A DNA stretch of 64,000 nt from positions 16,278,852-16,342,851 of the forward strand of contig OZ025268.1 in NCBI GenBank assembly GCA_964019165.1. Reading direction: 5' to 3'. Shown in pieces: positions 13,159-23,897 of the stretch; within the stretch, counting starts at the first letter, position 1; each line of letters begins with the position of its first letter. The notes beneath the pieces were generated by a model that was not told the DNA's origin, ran no database searches, and was given only the letters and a program-made list of their open reading frames with translations. The DNA is from Mastigias papua (lineage: Eukaryota > Cnidaria > Scyphozoa > Rhizostomeae > Mastigiidae). Position numbers and translations under genes: made by a program.

Positions 13159-15091
13159 TAGTCTTGGCGCTTAATGTAAAACTTTGATCCCCTAGCGATT
13201 GTGGATAGTAGATAGCTTAAAGAAATTATATTAATGATTAATATTTTAATAAATTATTAGGTATATAATTTTGATATTCACTATTGTATAGAATACACAA
13301 TTATGAACATTTAGGATATCTGAAGTATCTAAGTATAGAATATGTATTTGAATGCGTCTCTGAATTGTTATAATAATTATAAACTGCGACTTTCTTTGTA
13401 CCTAGGTGGCACCATTTCCCTTGCCGCCGTTACAGTATTCGTTTTAATATGGTAGTAGTATGGGATATTATCCAAAGTGCAACTGTGGCGAGGGTAGTTT
13501 TGGTCCAAACGGTGTGGCCCATAAATTATTTTCATTCAGCTACTTTTGCAGTCGATTTTGCTTATCATTAGCCTATGTCACTGCCCTGGGACCAAAACTT
13601 TACCCATATGTTTGGAAAAACGGCAATTTAGGTCCAGCCGAGGAATCTCAATAGATAGTCCCTCCTTTTAGATGTCTTTCAACTTTCAAGGCGATACATA
13701 GTCGTCAACTCAGTTTCATAAAATGCTCGGATTATCAGAAGTCGCAAGAACATGCAGTATCTATCAAGCAGTCACAGGGCATTGTGCGTCTGAAAAGCAC
13801 CAGGCAATGTGGTGCTATACGAGCGTATTCTGCGTAGGAGAGCGTTTCCTATTAATGATGTTTTGGATATGGAGAACATGACGGAGGCGGTGCCCTTTCC
13901 TCAACGTCAGCAGGGACGGAGTGGGCAAACGTGTCCTCTACATGGCAATGACATATGCTAAATACAATCACTTTATTTGACAATAAGAGACCCAGACTAC
14001 CTTCATCTCGGCAAGATCCCATGTGTGATAATATCCAGGAGACAATCATTAGCTGAGTAGATATAAGATCTGCTGCTAAGGAATTCTCGAAAAGGACAGA
14101 AGCAAGGTGTACTTATTTTGGAATGGATGAATTAATAAAAATTGACCATCTTTTTGCCTTTTATTTCTTTCATAACTGAATGTATTTCTCAACTATTAGT
14201 AAGGGCCTAAAGTACAGTTTGGATCTGAATCATTTTGTGGAGTTGTGAATCAAAGCTCAGGGTCTGCAATTGGGAAGGTGTGCAATAGTAAGTTAAGCAA
14301 ACCTATTTATTGAAAGCGGGTCATCAAAACTAACACAAAATGAGTGCTCGTGATACATGAAGGTTAACTTGCAAGTTTTTGAAAAGTAAAATAATTAATC
14401 TTGACATTATCTAAAAGTACCAAATCTTAATATATATCATTAGCGTAGATGTTAATAAGTGCTAATTTTTGGTACCCTTCTTTAAGTAAATATACCCTAT
14501 GTGTCAAAAACTCCCTAGTTATAGATTGGCAGTTTTTATCTATAACTCCGCAAAGTGACTCAGATTTCACACTTCCTGCATTTTAGGCCCTGTTCACAAG
14601 AAAAATTACACCCACTTTACTATGCCTCCAGGGAAACAAATGTAAGTTTTAATTCGGAGGGGGGTGTTTAATGACAAGACTGGGTAATCAGATCTGCGCA
14701 AGAAATAGCATTCTATATTAGCAAAAAGCAAAATCTAGAGCCGGACCGGGACCGATCAGGACTGCCCTTATCCCCTTCACGTAGGGGTAGTTGTGGAGAC
14801 ACCCCACACCCTCCTAATGTGCACTCCTGTCTACATCAGTTGATCTCCGCAATGATTGTGGGTAGCTGTTCCAAAATGGAAAGAAGATTCGGCTTTACTT
14901 TTACTTTCCTTTCGGGTACCTACTGTCCTTCTAATAACGGATCGTTCGCCCCACCAGAATGCTCATTGCGACAAAAGTACAAGTTCAAAGGTCACTTGGT
15001 ACATGTGAACGAGGCTTTAGTATTGTGCAAGAACTAGACTCACTACAGTACATGGTGAATGGTTGTGTTCCGTGTTTGACGAAGTAGGAAG
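13159..15091. other. Intergenic spacer between the LisH-WD40 gene and RETSAT
   Basis: An AATAAA at 13248-13253, about 90 bp after the stop, is the likely polyadenylation signal of the LisH-WD40 gene. The only other structure I can support is a MITE-like element at 14201-14592. Small frames such as 13460-13654 and 14819-15037 show no motif and are not called as genes. The RETSAT promoter should lie in the last few hundred bases, but I see no core motif. Confidence 0.6.
14201..14592. mobile_element. MITE-like element, family B copy 1 (about 390 bp)
   Basis: The left end AAGGGCCTAAAGTACAG mirrors the right end, whose complement reads CAGGGCCTAAAATGCAG. The first 180 bp or so can be aligned with the element at 31378-31702, sharing GTGG, AATCAAA, GCAATTGGG and AACACAAA blocks in order. 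The AGGGCC terminus is hAT-like, but no clear 8-bp target duplication is visible, so class assignment is tentative. Confidence 0.55.
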
Positions 15092-18000
15092 ATGGTACTT
15101 GCAGAAAAATTGCTTTTTGCAATAACAGAGCTGGTTGGAAAGATCAGTTTTCAAACACTTCCCCTCCTAGTACTTTTCGCTCTACTAGTATGGCAGTTAA
15201 AAAGGATATGGTTTGCCCCTTTGGCCTCAAAGAATCCATTTTCGTTCGAATTCATACGTGATCCCAAGCCTCTTGTGATGGAAAAGAGCAAACGTGACGC
15301 TGTTTTGAAGGAGGCAAGTATATTTCTTGTTTGCTAGTTCCCATCTATTTTGTGAGATTGTGAAAAATGCAGCAAAATACAAGTACCGCGGATTATCGTC
15401 TTTTAGCACTGTTAGATCACAGGGAAATGAGAAACATTGCACGAATACTGACCAGTGATAAAGTGTCTTGAACTTACTTATCATAGCCTTTTTTTAGCAT
15501 ATTCTTACTCGGGGGGCAAACTCTAAAAAAGGGATTTTTACTGGGGGGCAAACCCTCAAAAAGGGATGTGATACTAGTACAAAAAGCCTAATTTGAAATA
15601 AGGTTGATACATTTGATATATTGAAACATTGTTCATAAATGTTAAGTTTTGATGTAAAAAAAGTTTGGAGATGAAATTTCTAGTTTTGTAATTGTTACGA
15701 TAACGTATTTTTCGTGTATTATACAGTTTCCAAATGTTGTGCAAAAATGTTATTGTGGTTCATTCTTTAGCTGATGAAACTCGAAGGGCCCCACTCATTG
15801 CAACATGATGACAGCAGTAGTTGCTTGACAACATAGCTGAGAACCTGTGCAAAAAGGGATATTTTTCTGGGGTCAAAAACCTCTTTACTCAGGGGGCAAA
15901 GTTGAGAACTGGAAGGGCATTTGCCCTCCCCCCAGTTTGTATGTTAAAAAAGGCCCTGTTACTTATCATGGATTTTTGAGCAGATTATTTGTCTAATTAA
16001 GAACATATTAACTTTTGAAGGGTTTCTCATCTAAAAAAATCCCATCTCAACTGGATGCTATTGTCATTGGAAGTGGAATTGGTGGACTGACAACAGCTGC
16101 TTTGATGGCAAAATCAGGGAAAAGAGTTTTGGTTCTAGAACAGCATGATCAAGCAGGGGGATGTTGTCATACATTTATTGAGAAAGGTACTCAATTTTGA
16201 GGCACTTTTTGACTTTTATAGATACTGCTACTTCTTTATCTTAGAGCTTTTTCAATTCCATTGGGTCCATCATTAGAATAGTAGTGATAATGAATGGCAC
16301 ATTTTTTCTCTTATATATCATCTCTAATTTTTTTCTTAGATTGGAATTCACCCTTGTTTTTCCTATAGGGCTTCGTTTTTCATTGAATTTTTATAATGCT
16401 CTTATTACATTTCTGCCATTTTTTGAAGTAAGTGCTTAATGGATTTTAATACCACATATTTTAATGATCCCATCCAAGTTCTCTGTATTATATCCATACA
16501 TAAGTCACTGAATGATTAAGTCTACTTATTAGTGAATTTGGAATCTGTGGAATTCTTACCATCCTCTTCCTTCACAGAATGCAACACATTGTTTCTTTAT
16601 TACATCTAGAATCCAAAACCTGGATCTTGTCTTCCTCTCAACTAGACTGTTCTTCCTGTTCCTTTTTGGGGTGCTTTACAGTAGGCCTCAGTGTGCTTCC
16701 CCAGTGTAACAAACTAAGGAGACCTGAATACTATGATTATATAATGTTATTTTTGTGGTGTTTTTTAATGCAGGGTTTGAATTTGATGTTGGTATTCACT
16801 ACATTGGCAATATTGTTGGAACATCAATGAGCAGAGTTTTGAGTGACCAGTTGACTGATGGACAACTTGACTGGGTGCCACTTGATGAGACATATGATGT
16901 CGTTGTAATTGGCGACTTGGACCATTCCCCTATAAAAGTACCAATTATTGGCAAAGGACCAGAGATCTTTAAGAAAAAGCTTGTTGAAATCTTTCCAAAT
17001 GAGGAGAAAGGAATAACTGAATTTCTGGAAATCCTTAAGGTTAGATTGGTTTGGCCAATAACAGATTTTAAATTAATTATCAGGTTATATTCAATAAAAA
17101 TTTTCCTAAGGATTTCCATTATTTATATTAGGCACTTTGATGAACTTCATGTTTAGCCCCACACCCTCATATCTCTATGCCTTCCAAAACTCATTGGAAA
17201 CCCTTCTATTCTGCCTCATTTGCTCATGTGATGTGACCATCAATAGCCCTATGGAAGAAAATGTGCAGGATGCATTCAATTATCTTTTAAGCAAACATTC
17301 TCCTTGATGTTCTTTTGATAACCTGTCACTTTAATGAAGTGCATATTCAATTGGCATATTAACAGTGATATGTTTTACCTTCTATAAGGTATCTTCTTGC
17401 TTTGTATAGAAATCGAGAAAGAGTATGCCAGGCTACATTCTTATGAAGACTTTGCCCATGTGGATAACCAAGTTCTTCATAAAAACTGGATTGATCAACT
17501 TCATTACTGACTTTTTCAAATACTCACAAATGTCTGTGAAAGATGTTGTTGATAAGCATATTACAGATAGTGATTTGAAAGCTGTTTTGGCATATAATTT
17601 TGGGGATTATGGTAAGGTCCAGCTACTTTTTACTGTGACATATGTTAGAATTTACCTAGTTATTCATAGTTTTGAGTCTATATGAAAAACACTATGTTAT
17701 GTATCCCATTAGGGCAACTATTTACACTGAAAGCTTTTATGAGCAGACACAAGAGTGATTGAATTTTTGCCATAAAGCTAGATTGATATGCATGACAGAA
17801 CTGCCATATGACCATTGCTGTTATCCTGTTACTACACAGGCTTCTTGATAAGGATTTTAACAGTGCAACTTATCCCACACCACATGGTGAAAATTAGCAT
17901 CAAGGAGTGCAATATGTGTCCTCTGTTTATCATCAAGACATGCAATCTGGCTAATTTTCAATACTGAGGCACCTTTTAAAATGTGCACCTCATGCCATTT

Positions 18001-21000
18001 GTATAAAAGGGATATAGTTTATGAAAGTAAATGGAGCATTTTTGAACAACTATCCTTGAGATCTTCAAATATTGACTGAATGAATTTATTAAATAGTTGA
18101 TTGATAGTCAACTTGATGAGTTGATTATTGACAAAGATTTTAAAAGACCCTTCGCCTCTGATTATTTGACAATAGCATTTTACATGAAAAGATTCAGGTA
18201 TTGTTGGATTTTTAATAATGTGCGTTGATAATACAACCATGGTTCATTATTTTTTGAGTCTATAATTGTTTTGCATATTGTCGCCATTCTGTTCTCAGTA
18301 AATATTACATATATCAGGCCTTTCAATGAGACACATGTGATCATGCTCGAGCGCACAGGCATGCACCCAGCTCAGTTCACGTGCTCGATTTGTCGCTCGC
18401 GCCAGCTTTATGAAAAGTATACGTCCTTGTACTAAGGAAAGCTCTCACAACTGACTGCTTAGGACGTGCAAGCGATCCCACACACTTGATTGGCAGCACA
18501 TGTCTAATTTACTCATTGAAAGGACTGCTATGTGAGTATAATGAACCATAGAATCAGTAGGAAACACTTGATGCAGGTCATTCCCAGAACTTTCAAGAAA
18601 AGTGACATTTCGAGATTGAATTACATTCACTTCCTTGTAGGCTACAATTATAATGCGAAAAGTCTGAAACATCATGATATGAATTTTTAGTTATGAAGAT
18701 TACTTCTCATTTCACAGTCTTATTTCAGTAACCCAATATCTATGTTTAGATTATTATGAAATTGTAAAACTAGGGTACAGTACACATAGTTTATTAATCT
18801 AATTGCAGTTCTTTTTGAGGCACCTACTGCATCTATTACTGCAATGACTGCAACATTATGATAGTTGAAACATCTGTCAGACTCCTCGAGAATCAATGGA
18901 TTTTGGGACATCTCCGTAAAACCTAGATTTAGCTTAGGTGATCTATTGTACTTTCTCTTTGAATGTAATGAGAAGCAGAGTAACTCCATACTATCAAGGG
19001 TGCTATCTATGCCTGAGTCTGGCAACAGCTGTCTTACAGCCAGCATTCCACTTGCAAATGCTATCCATTCATAATCTCAGATCAAGAAGAACTACCATCA
19101 TACTCTAGTTTTTTGTGATGAATTGCATATCCAGAAGCACTTCCATCTATCTGTATGTTTGTGTGATAAGCTACATTTTCTAGGATACGTAACAAATACA
19201 TTAGATGGCCATTTTTGGAGAATTTCAAGGGAATAGTTTAAAAAATCTTTGGAGGTTCACTCCCAGGCAGCAGTAAACAGCCAAGCGTACACCTACTGCA
19301 CAGAATCAGTGAACTGGATGAGCAACCTTTTGTAGCATTGAACTTGTTTCTTTCAGGAACATGTCCCAAGGATGCACCCTTTGTTATGCAGAGTACTCTT
19401 CTTAACCATTTCATGCATGGTGCTTACTACCCCAAAGGAGGAGCAAGTGAAATTGCGTTTCATATCATACCAGTAATTAGACGCTCAGGAGGGAATGTAC
19501 TTGTTCGTGCTCCAGTGACAAACATTTTGGTAGATGCTGGTGGAAAAGCAATTGGTAAGTTCCTAGTCGGAGTAGTATTTCCTTTTTTGATGTTGTCTTT
19601 TGGAAAGTTGCAGTGCAGCTTATTTTTGATTCTGTTAATGCAATTTGATGAGAATAATTGAACAGACAGTTTAAGCTACAGATTGATACTGGAAATCAAA
19701 GCATTGTGCAAGCACATGATATAGAATTAAAGCAAATTGTATGGAGGGAATTTCTTGGAGGAAGAGTGCTCTCTTTAGTTGGAAAACTTATTGAGGAATT
19801 CACTCCTGATCGCAAGTTAAATCGTATTTCGTAGGTTTAGATACTCTGCATACTTCAAATGGCCCTTAGCTTCCTTTGAACCTTGTAAGAAATATTCCAT
19901 TTGCAGTTTTGACATTCTTTACGGGGGCTGTTTTTGACGTATTAGAGGGTTTATGATTTGCGACGCACTGCCAGAGGACGCGCTAAAGAGGTCTAGAAAC
20001 TAGCGCGAGTAAGGGAATGTCTCTTGTCTTTCGTGCGTCTTCGGCCTTAGCAGAACATTGAAAGAGGATTTTCAACGTCGTGCAAACAACACTGAAATAA
20101 TCAAGTAGGTATTGCTACCGCTTCAACTACGGGTTTGGATCGAAAGACATAATGTGGGGTTGGACCTTTTCGACAGGGCTCATTAGTATGTGCAAGCTCA
20201 CGAGGCACACTCACAGGCACAAAATGTTGCACTTTGAATTTCTGGGTGCACTGTTGACCCGAATACGCCTATTTGTTTTTACTATTTGCATGTGTACAGC
20301 ACTTAGGACAGCTGAGCACTCAATAAAAGGTTCGTTTTCAAGCTATCTCTATCTAACAATACGTATCATCCTGTTTTAATTTGTTGGTACATTGTTTGCT
20401 CAGACATATGCTCGATGGTACAACATACTTTAAGTGAGTCCTGCTTCTCAGCCACGAGACCTTACCCCAAGTGTTGTCCAAGTGTCATCCCGAAAGTAGT
20501 TTTTTGTCTTGTCAAGTAGTGTACCTGTTTCATTGTTTCAAGTATTTTGGTCTTCAAGTATATTAGCCAGCTTCAGCCCAGTAGAAAATTGTCGCTTTGT
20601 CGGTGTTGCAGTCGATAAATTCAAAACCACCTGTGAGAATAGTTGAACCATTTCCTTCCATAAAAGCTGCTGGTGCGAATACAGATTTATGTATGTGTGT
20701 TTACGTGTGTTTGCATGTGTTTTCGTGTGTTTGCGTGTGTTTTCGTGTGTTTGCGTGTAGTCAAGATTAACTCAACAGCTTGCTTTATGGAGCATTTTCT
20801 TGTAGTGCTAGCACCATTGTTAAAGCTTAAGAGTTTTCAAGACTCTTCCAATCGGCCCTAGTACACTCCATTAACCACTGAACTTTAAAGCCGACGTCGT
20901 CGATATAGAATTATACCTATCAAAATCATGTGTCATATTCATAACCTTACCCGTTAGTGACTCCAATCCAAATCCTATCTTTAGTTCCTTTGCACCCTAT

Positions 21001-22082
21001 TGCATTGTAGTGAGATTCGTATAATGAGCAGAGTCAAGGCTGTATTCTTTAACTCAGATATTGAATATTGTTGATTATTAGTGTGTGAACACAGTTAGAT
21101 CAAAGACATACACAGTTGAAGTTACTGAGTGGCCACTCCCCTCCCCCTCCCCCCCCCCTTCCATCTAGTGAGGTGATATATTACGTTTTCTGTGAACATC
21201 CTCATTTCCTACTAAAGCTACAACATTATTTCTTCAGGTGTAAGGGTGCGTAAGGGCGGGGAGGACTTCGACATCAATGCTCCACTTGTGGTATCTGATG
21301 CTGGATTGTACAATACGTATGAGAAATTACTCCCAAATGACCTGCGAAAGCAGCCAGAAATACAAAGAGCCTTGTCGTGTGTCTCCCATGGCCCAGGTGC
21401 TATGATGGTATTTGCAGGGCTCGATGTATCGAAGGAGGAACTGGGTGTCAAGCCACAGAACCATTGGGTTTACACAAGCAGCGATTTTGACAGCATCTTT
21501 AATGATTATATGAACCTTCCTGATTCTGAAGCTGGAGCTCAAGATATTCCCTTGTTGTTCATTTCCTTTCCATCCACAAAAGACCCAACTTGGGAAGACA
21601 GATTTCCTGGTAAGACAACTTGTGCAATTGTTACTCTTGCCAATTACGAATGGTTTTCGAAGTGGGATGGCGCGAGGGTTGGCAAACGTGGTGATGACTA
21701 TGAAGAAATTAAAAATAGAATCGGTGAAAGGATGTGGCAGCAGACGTGCAAGCTATTTCCACAAATTGCAAAGCATCGTGTTTATTTTGAGGTTGGCTCT
21801 CCTGTCACCAATAATTACTACATCGGATCACCACGTGGGGAGATATATGGCGCTGATCACAATTTGGGTCGCTTTGGCCCCGAAGCTGCTGCACTTTTGA
21901 GATCGAAAACTCCAGTTCCGGGGCTTCTGCTCACTGGTCAAGATGTGTTTACATGTGGCTTCTCAGGTGCCATGTTTGGTGGTCTGTTGGCTGCGTCTGA
22001 GGCGTTACACCGCAATTGCGTATTTGATTTGATGAAGTTTATGGCTGAAGTAAAGAAGCAGGACCGCAAGAAAACGTCTTGA
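15092..22082 (+). CDS. RETSAT: All-trans-retinol 13,14-reductase (retinol saturase), 632 residues
   Basis: Six coding exons: 15092-15313, 16021-16186, 16774-17039, 17410-17611, 19357-19554, 21238-22082 (1899 nt, stop TGA). The family reduces the 13,14 double bond of all-trans-retinol in the ER membrane with FAD and a reduced nicotinamide cofactor; this role is inferred from family resemblance. Residues about 19-36 form a hydrophobic N-terminal anchor. The FAD dinucleotide motif VIGSGIGG is at 89-96, followed by [18 protein letters not shown], a hallmark of the family. Later blocks include [24 protein letters not shown] and the C-terminal FAD segment [20 protein letters not shown]. The length is slightly above the vertebrate protein (about 610). 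The tail ends KKTS, which fits a C-terminal dilysine (KKxx) ER-retrieval signal. Exon 1 ends at AG|GCAAGT, a GC-AG intron; the GT alternative would break the frame into the conserved GFS block. No frameshift or lost motif is visible. Confidence 0.95.
15482..15958 (-). mobile_element. Non-autonomous hAT-type MITE, copy 2, 477 bp
   Basis: Same family as the element at 3005-3444 but inserted in the opposite orientation in RETSAT intron 1. It has a perfect 8-bp target-site duplication TTACTTAT at 15474-15481 and 15959-15966, and the same CATAGCC / GGCCCTG termini. The interior is alignable over most of its length with point changes and small indels. It lies between the GC donor (15314) and the acceptor at 16020. 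Confidence 0.85.
18720..19046 (-). other. Unexplained antisense frame in RETSAT intron 4
   Basis: A 108-codon frame runs antisense in the 1.7-kb intron 4. It shows no recognisable motif, and a further antisense frame of 76 codons follows at 18445-18675 in another frame. The two together may be a decayed retroposed coding sequence or simply chance. I make no functional claim. Confidence 0.2.
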
Positions 22083-23897
22083 ATTATGTCTCGCCTCGAT
22101 TTACAAAGTTTCCAACTGTAGATTGCTTTTGATTGGAAGAATGGTCTTAAGATTACCCTTACGCAGTGTCGTCTGGCGTACTTCCCGTCCTCCTTTAAAA
22201 GAGGTAAAGATGATAACAGTCAGCGTAATGATTAACTTTTAACTTCTATTATATGGCCTGTTGATCTCCTTCTTGATTTCTTCCTTTATCAATGGCCTTT
22301 CACTGGAGATTGAACCCATGTTGTCATGTCTAGTCTCGATTTAAAGTGTTCAAGTTGTAGATTATTTTCATTGGAAAAATGATCTGTTAAAATTACCCAT
22401 ATGCAATCTTGTCGGACGTACTTACAGTTATTTTTCCCTTCCTGTAAAGGAAGCCAGGGGTGCGACTTTTACCATAGTGATTGACTTCTAACTTTTTGTC
22501 ATATGGCCTGTTGACCTCCTTCTTCATCTTTCCATGTAACTATGACCTTTCAACGGAGCTTAACCCCTATAGATTTGGTCTACATATAGTGCGATAGAAT
22601 CCATTAGAGATCATTAGAGAATATGTCGACTTTTGGTTTTAATTCGATGAGCTTAAACCTGTGTATCTTTTGTTCTACAGTTTGAGTTTTTAAAGGGCTG
22701 ATGCTTCCTCCCTTGATTCGGTATGCAAGCTCGGATAGCTTCTCAGTCACATTGTTTTAATCTCCTATGACGTATTAGTATGGATCTTCTATACTGCAAT
22801 TCATGCATATAGAATCAAACGACTTACACCAATTCTTGCGCTGTTTTGAGACTTTGTTTCATGCAAACGTAATATTTTGTATGACGTCAGAATCTTATTT
22901 GAACTTTTATCCTTGATCGATTTTAATAGAAATCTATTTTGAATTTATGTAAAGTTCAGCTGTTTGAGATGTATTCTTTTGCCTGACCTCATCTTTGAAT
23001 AGCCTATACGATAAAAGGCCTAGGTCCAGTTACTTTGAAAAAGATTTGTTTAAAGTTCTTTCTTTTGCCTATTCCTTTTGAAAAGTATGTTATGCCAGTA
23101 AGCTTTGTCCTATGCATTAATTGAAAAAATTACGTCTTTCTGTAGCCATGTGAATCTGAAGATACACTGTTTTTTATTCTTAATACATAAGCCGAAGAGC
23201 CAATTTATCCATCCCTTTGACCAAACAAAGGGGGGAAGTGAGGCCTTAGAATAAGGTTGAAATATTGAAGTGAAATTGTATCCTTTACACATTGTAGAAG
23301 CTGCAATCTTTTGAACATTAGTTAGAACAAAGGGACATTGATAAAGAATGGAGTGAATGATATGGAAGAAACCTACTTGATTCCTCTTGCAAAATCTGGG
23401 CTAAAAATAAACATTATTTTCATTGTCAACATCTCTATCCTTCAAGTATTTTATTGAATCACGGAGTGCCAGTAGAGTGCCCAAAATTCTCAAGGACAAT
23501 TCTAGAACATACATCATAGCTGTTATGACTGGAGCAAGAATATTCACGTGTAGCTGTCTTTTTGCGATCTTTTTGCTTGCTTTTTCAGATGTATTCTGAT
23601 TTGATGTGCTTTCTTTTGATGAAAAAACCTAAATACCACCAATGACTCATCTCTTGTGTCCTGGTTTCAAATGGAGTCCACCGTCTTCCAACAAAATCTC
23701 TGTTTCTACTTTGTCATCGGATGCACCATACCATGACGTTTTGACATGGGCAATGAAACACTTCTGCCTTCTCACAATGGTCCATCTATGCCAATATTAT
23801 ACGGGCTATGAATACTTTTTCGACAAAGCCCCATGTCCTCCGCCCACTGTCGTAGATACTTTATGACACATCATTAATCATGGTATTATAATAAACC
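22083..23897. other. RETSAT 3' flank with a diverged tandem duplication
   Basis: Immediately after the RETSAT stop two consecutive segments of about 240 bp (about 22083-22320 and 22321-22570) align to each other. Shared landmarks in order are CTCGATTTA, TTGTAGATT or CTGTAGATT, GATTGG or CATTGG, ATTACCC, ATATGGCCTGTTGA, CTCCTTCTT and GACCTTTCA or GGCCTTTCA. The second copy is diverged by substitutions and small indels. This is probably the 3' untranslated region. An AATAAA occurs near 23405 and nearer AT-rich variants exist, so the end of the transcript is unclear. The rest up to the satellite holds no recognised gene. Confidence 0.6.

Noticed and set aside
16755..17156. 133-codon frame starting at 16755 as an independent gene
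   Set aside because: The first residues are intron sequence before the acceptor at 16773 and the end runs into the next intron; it is exon 3 of RETSAT.
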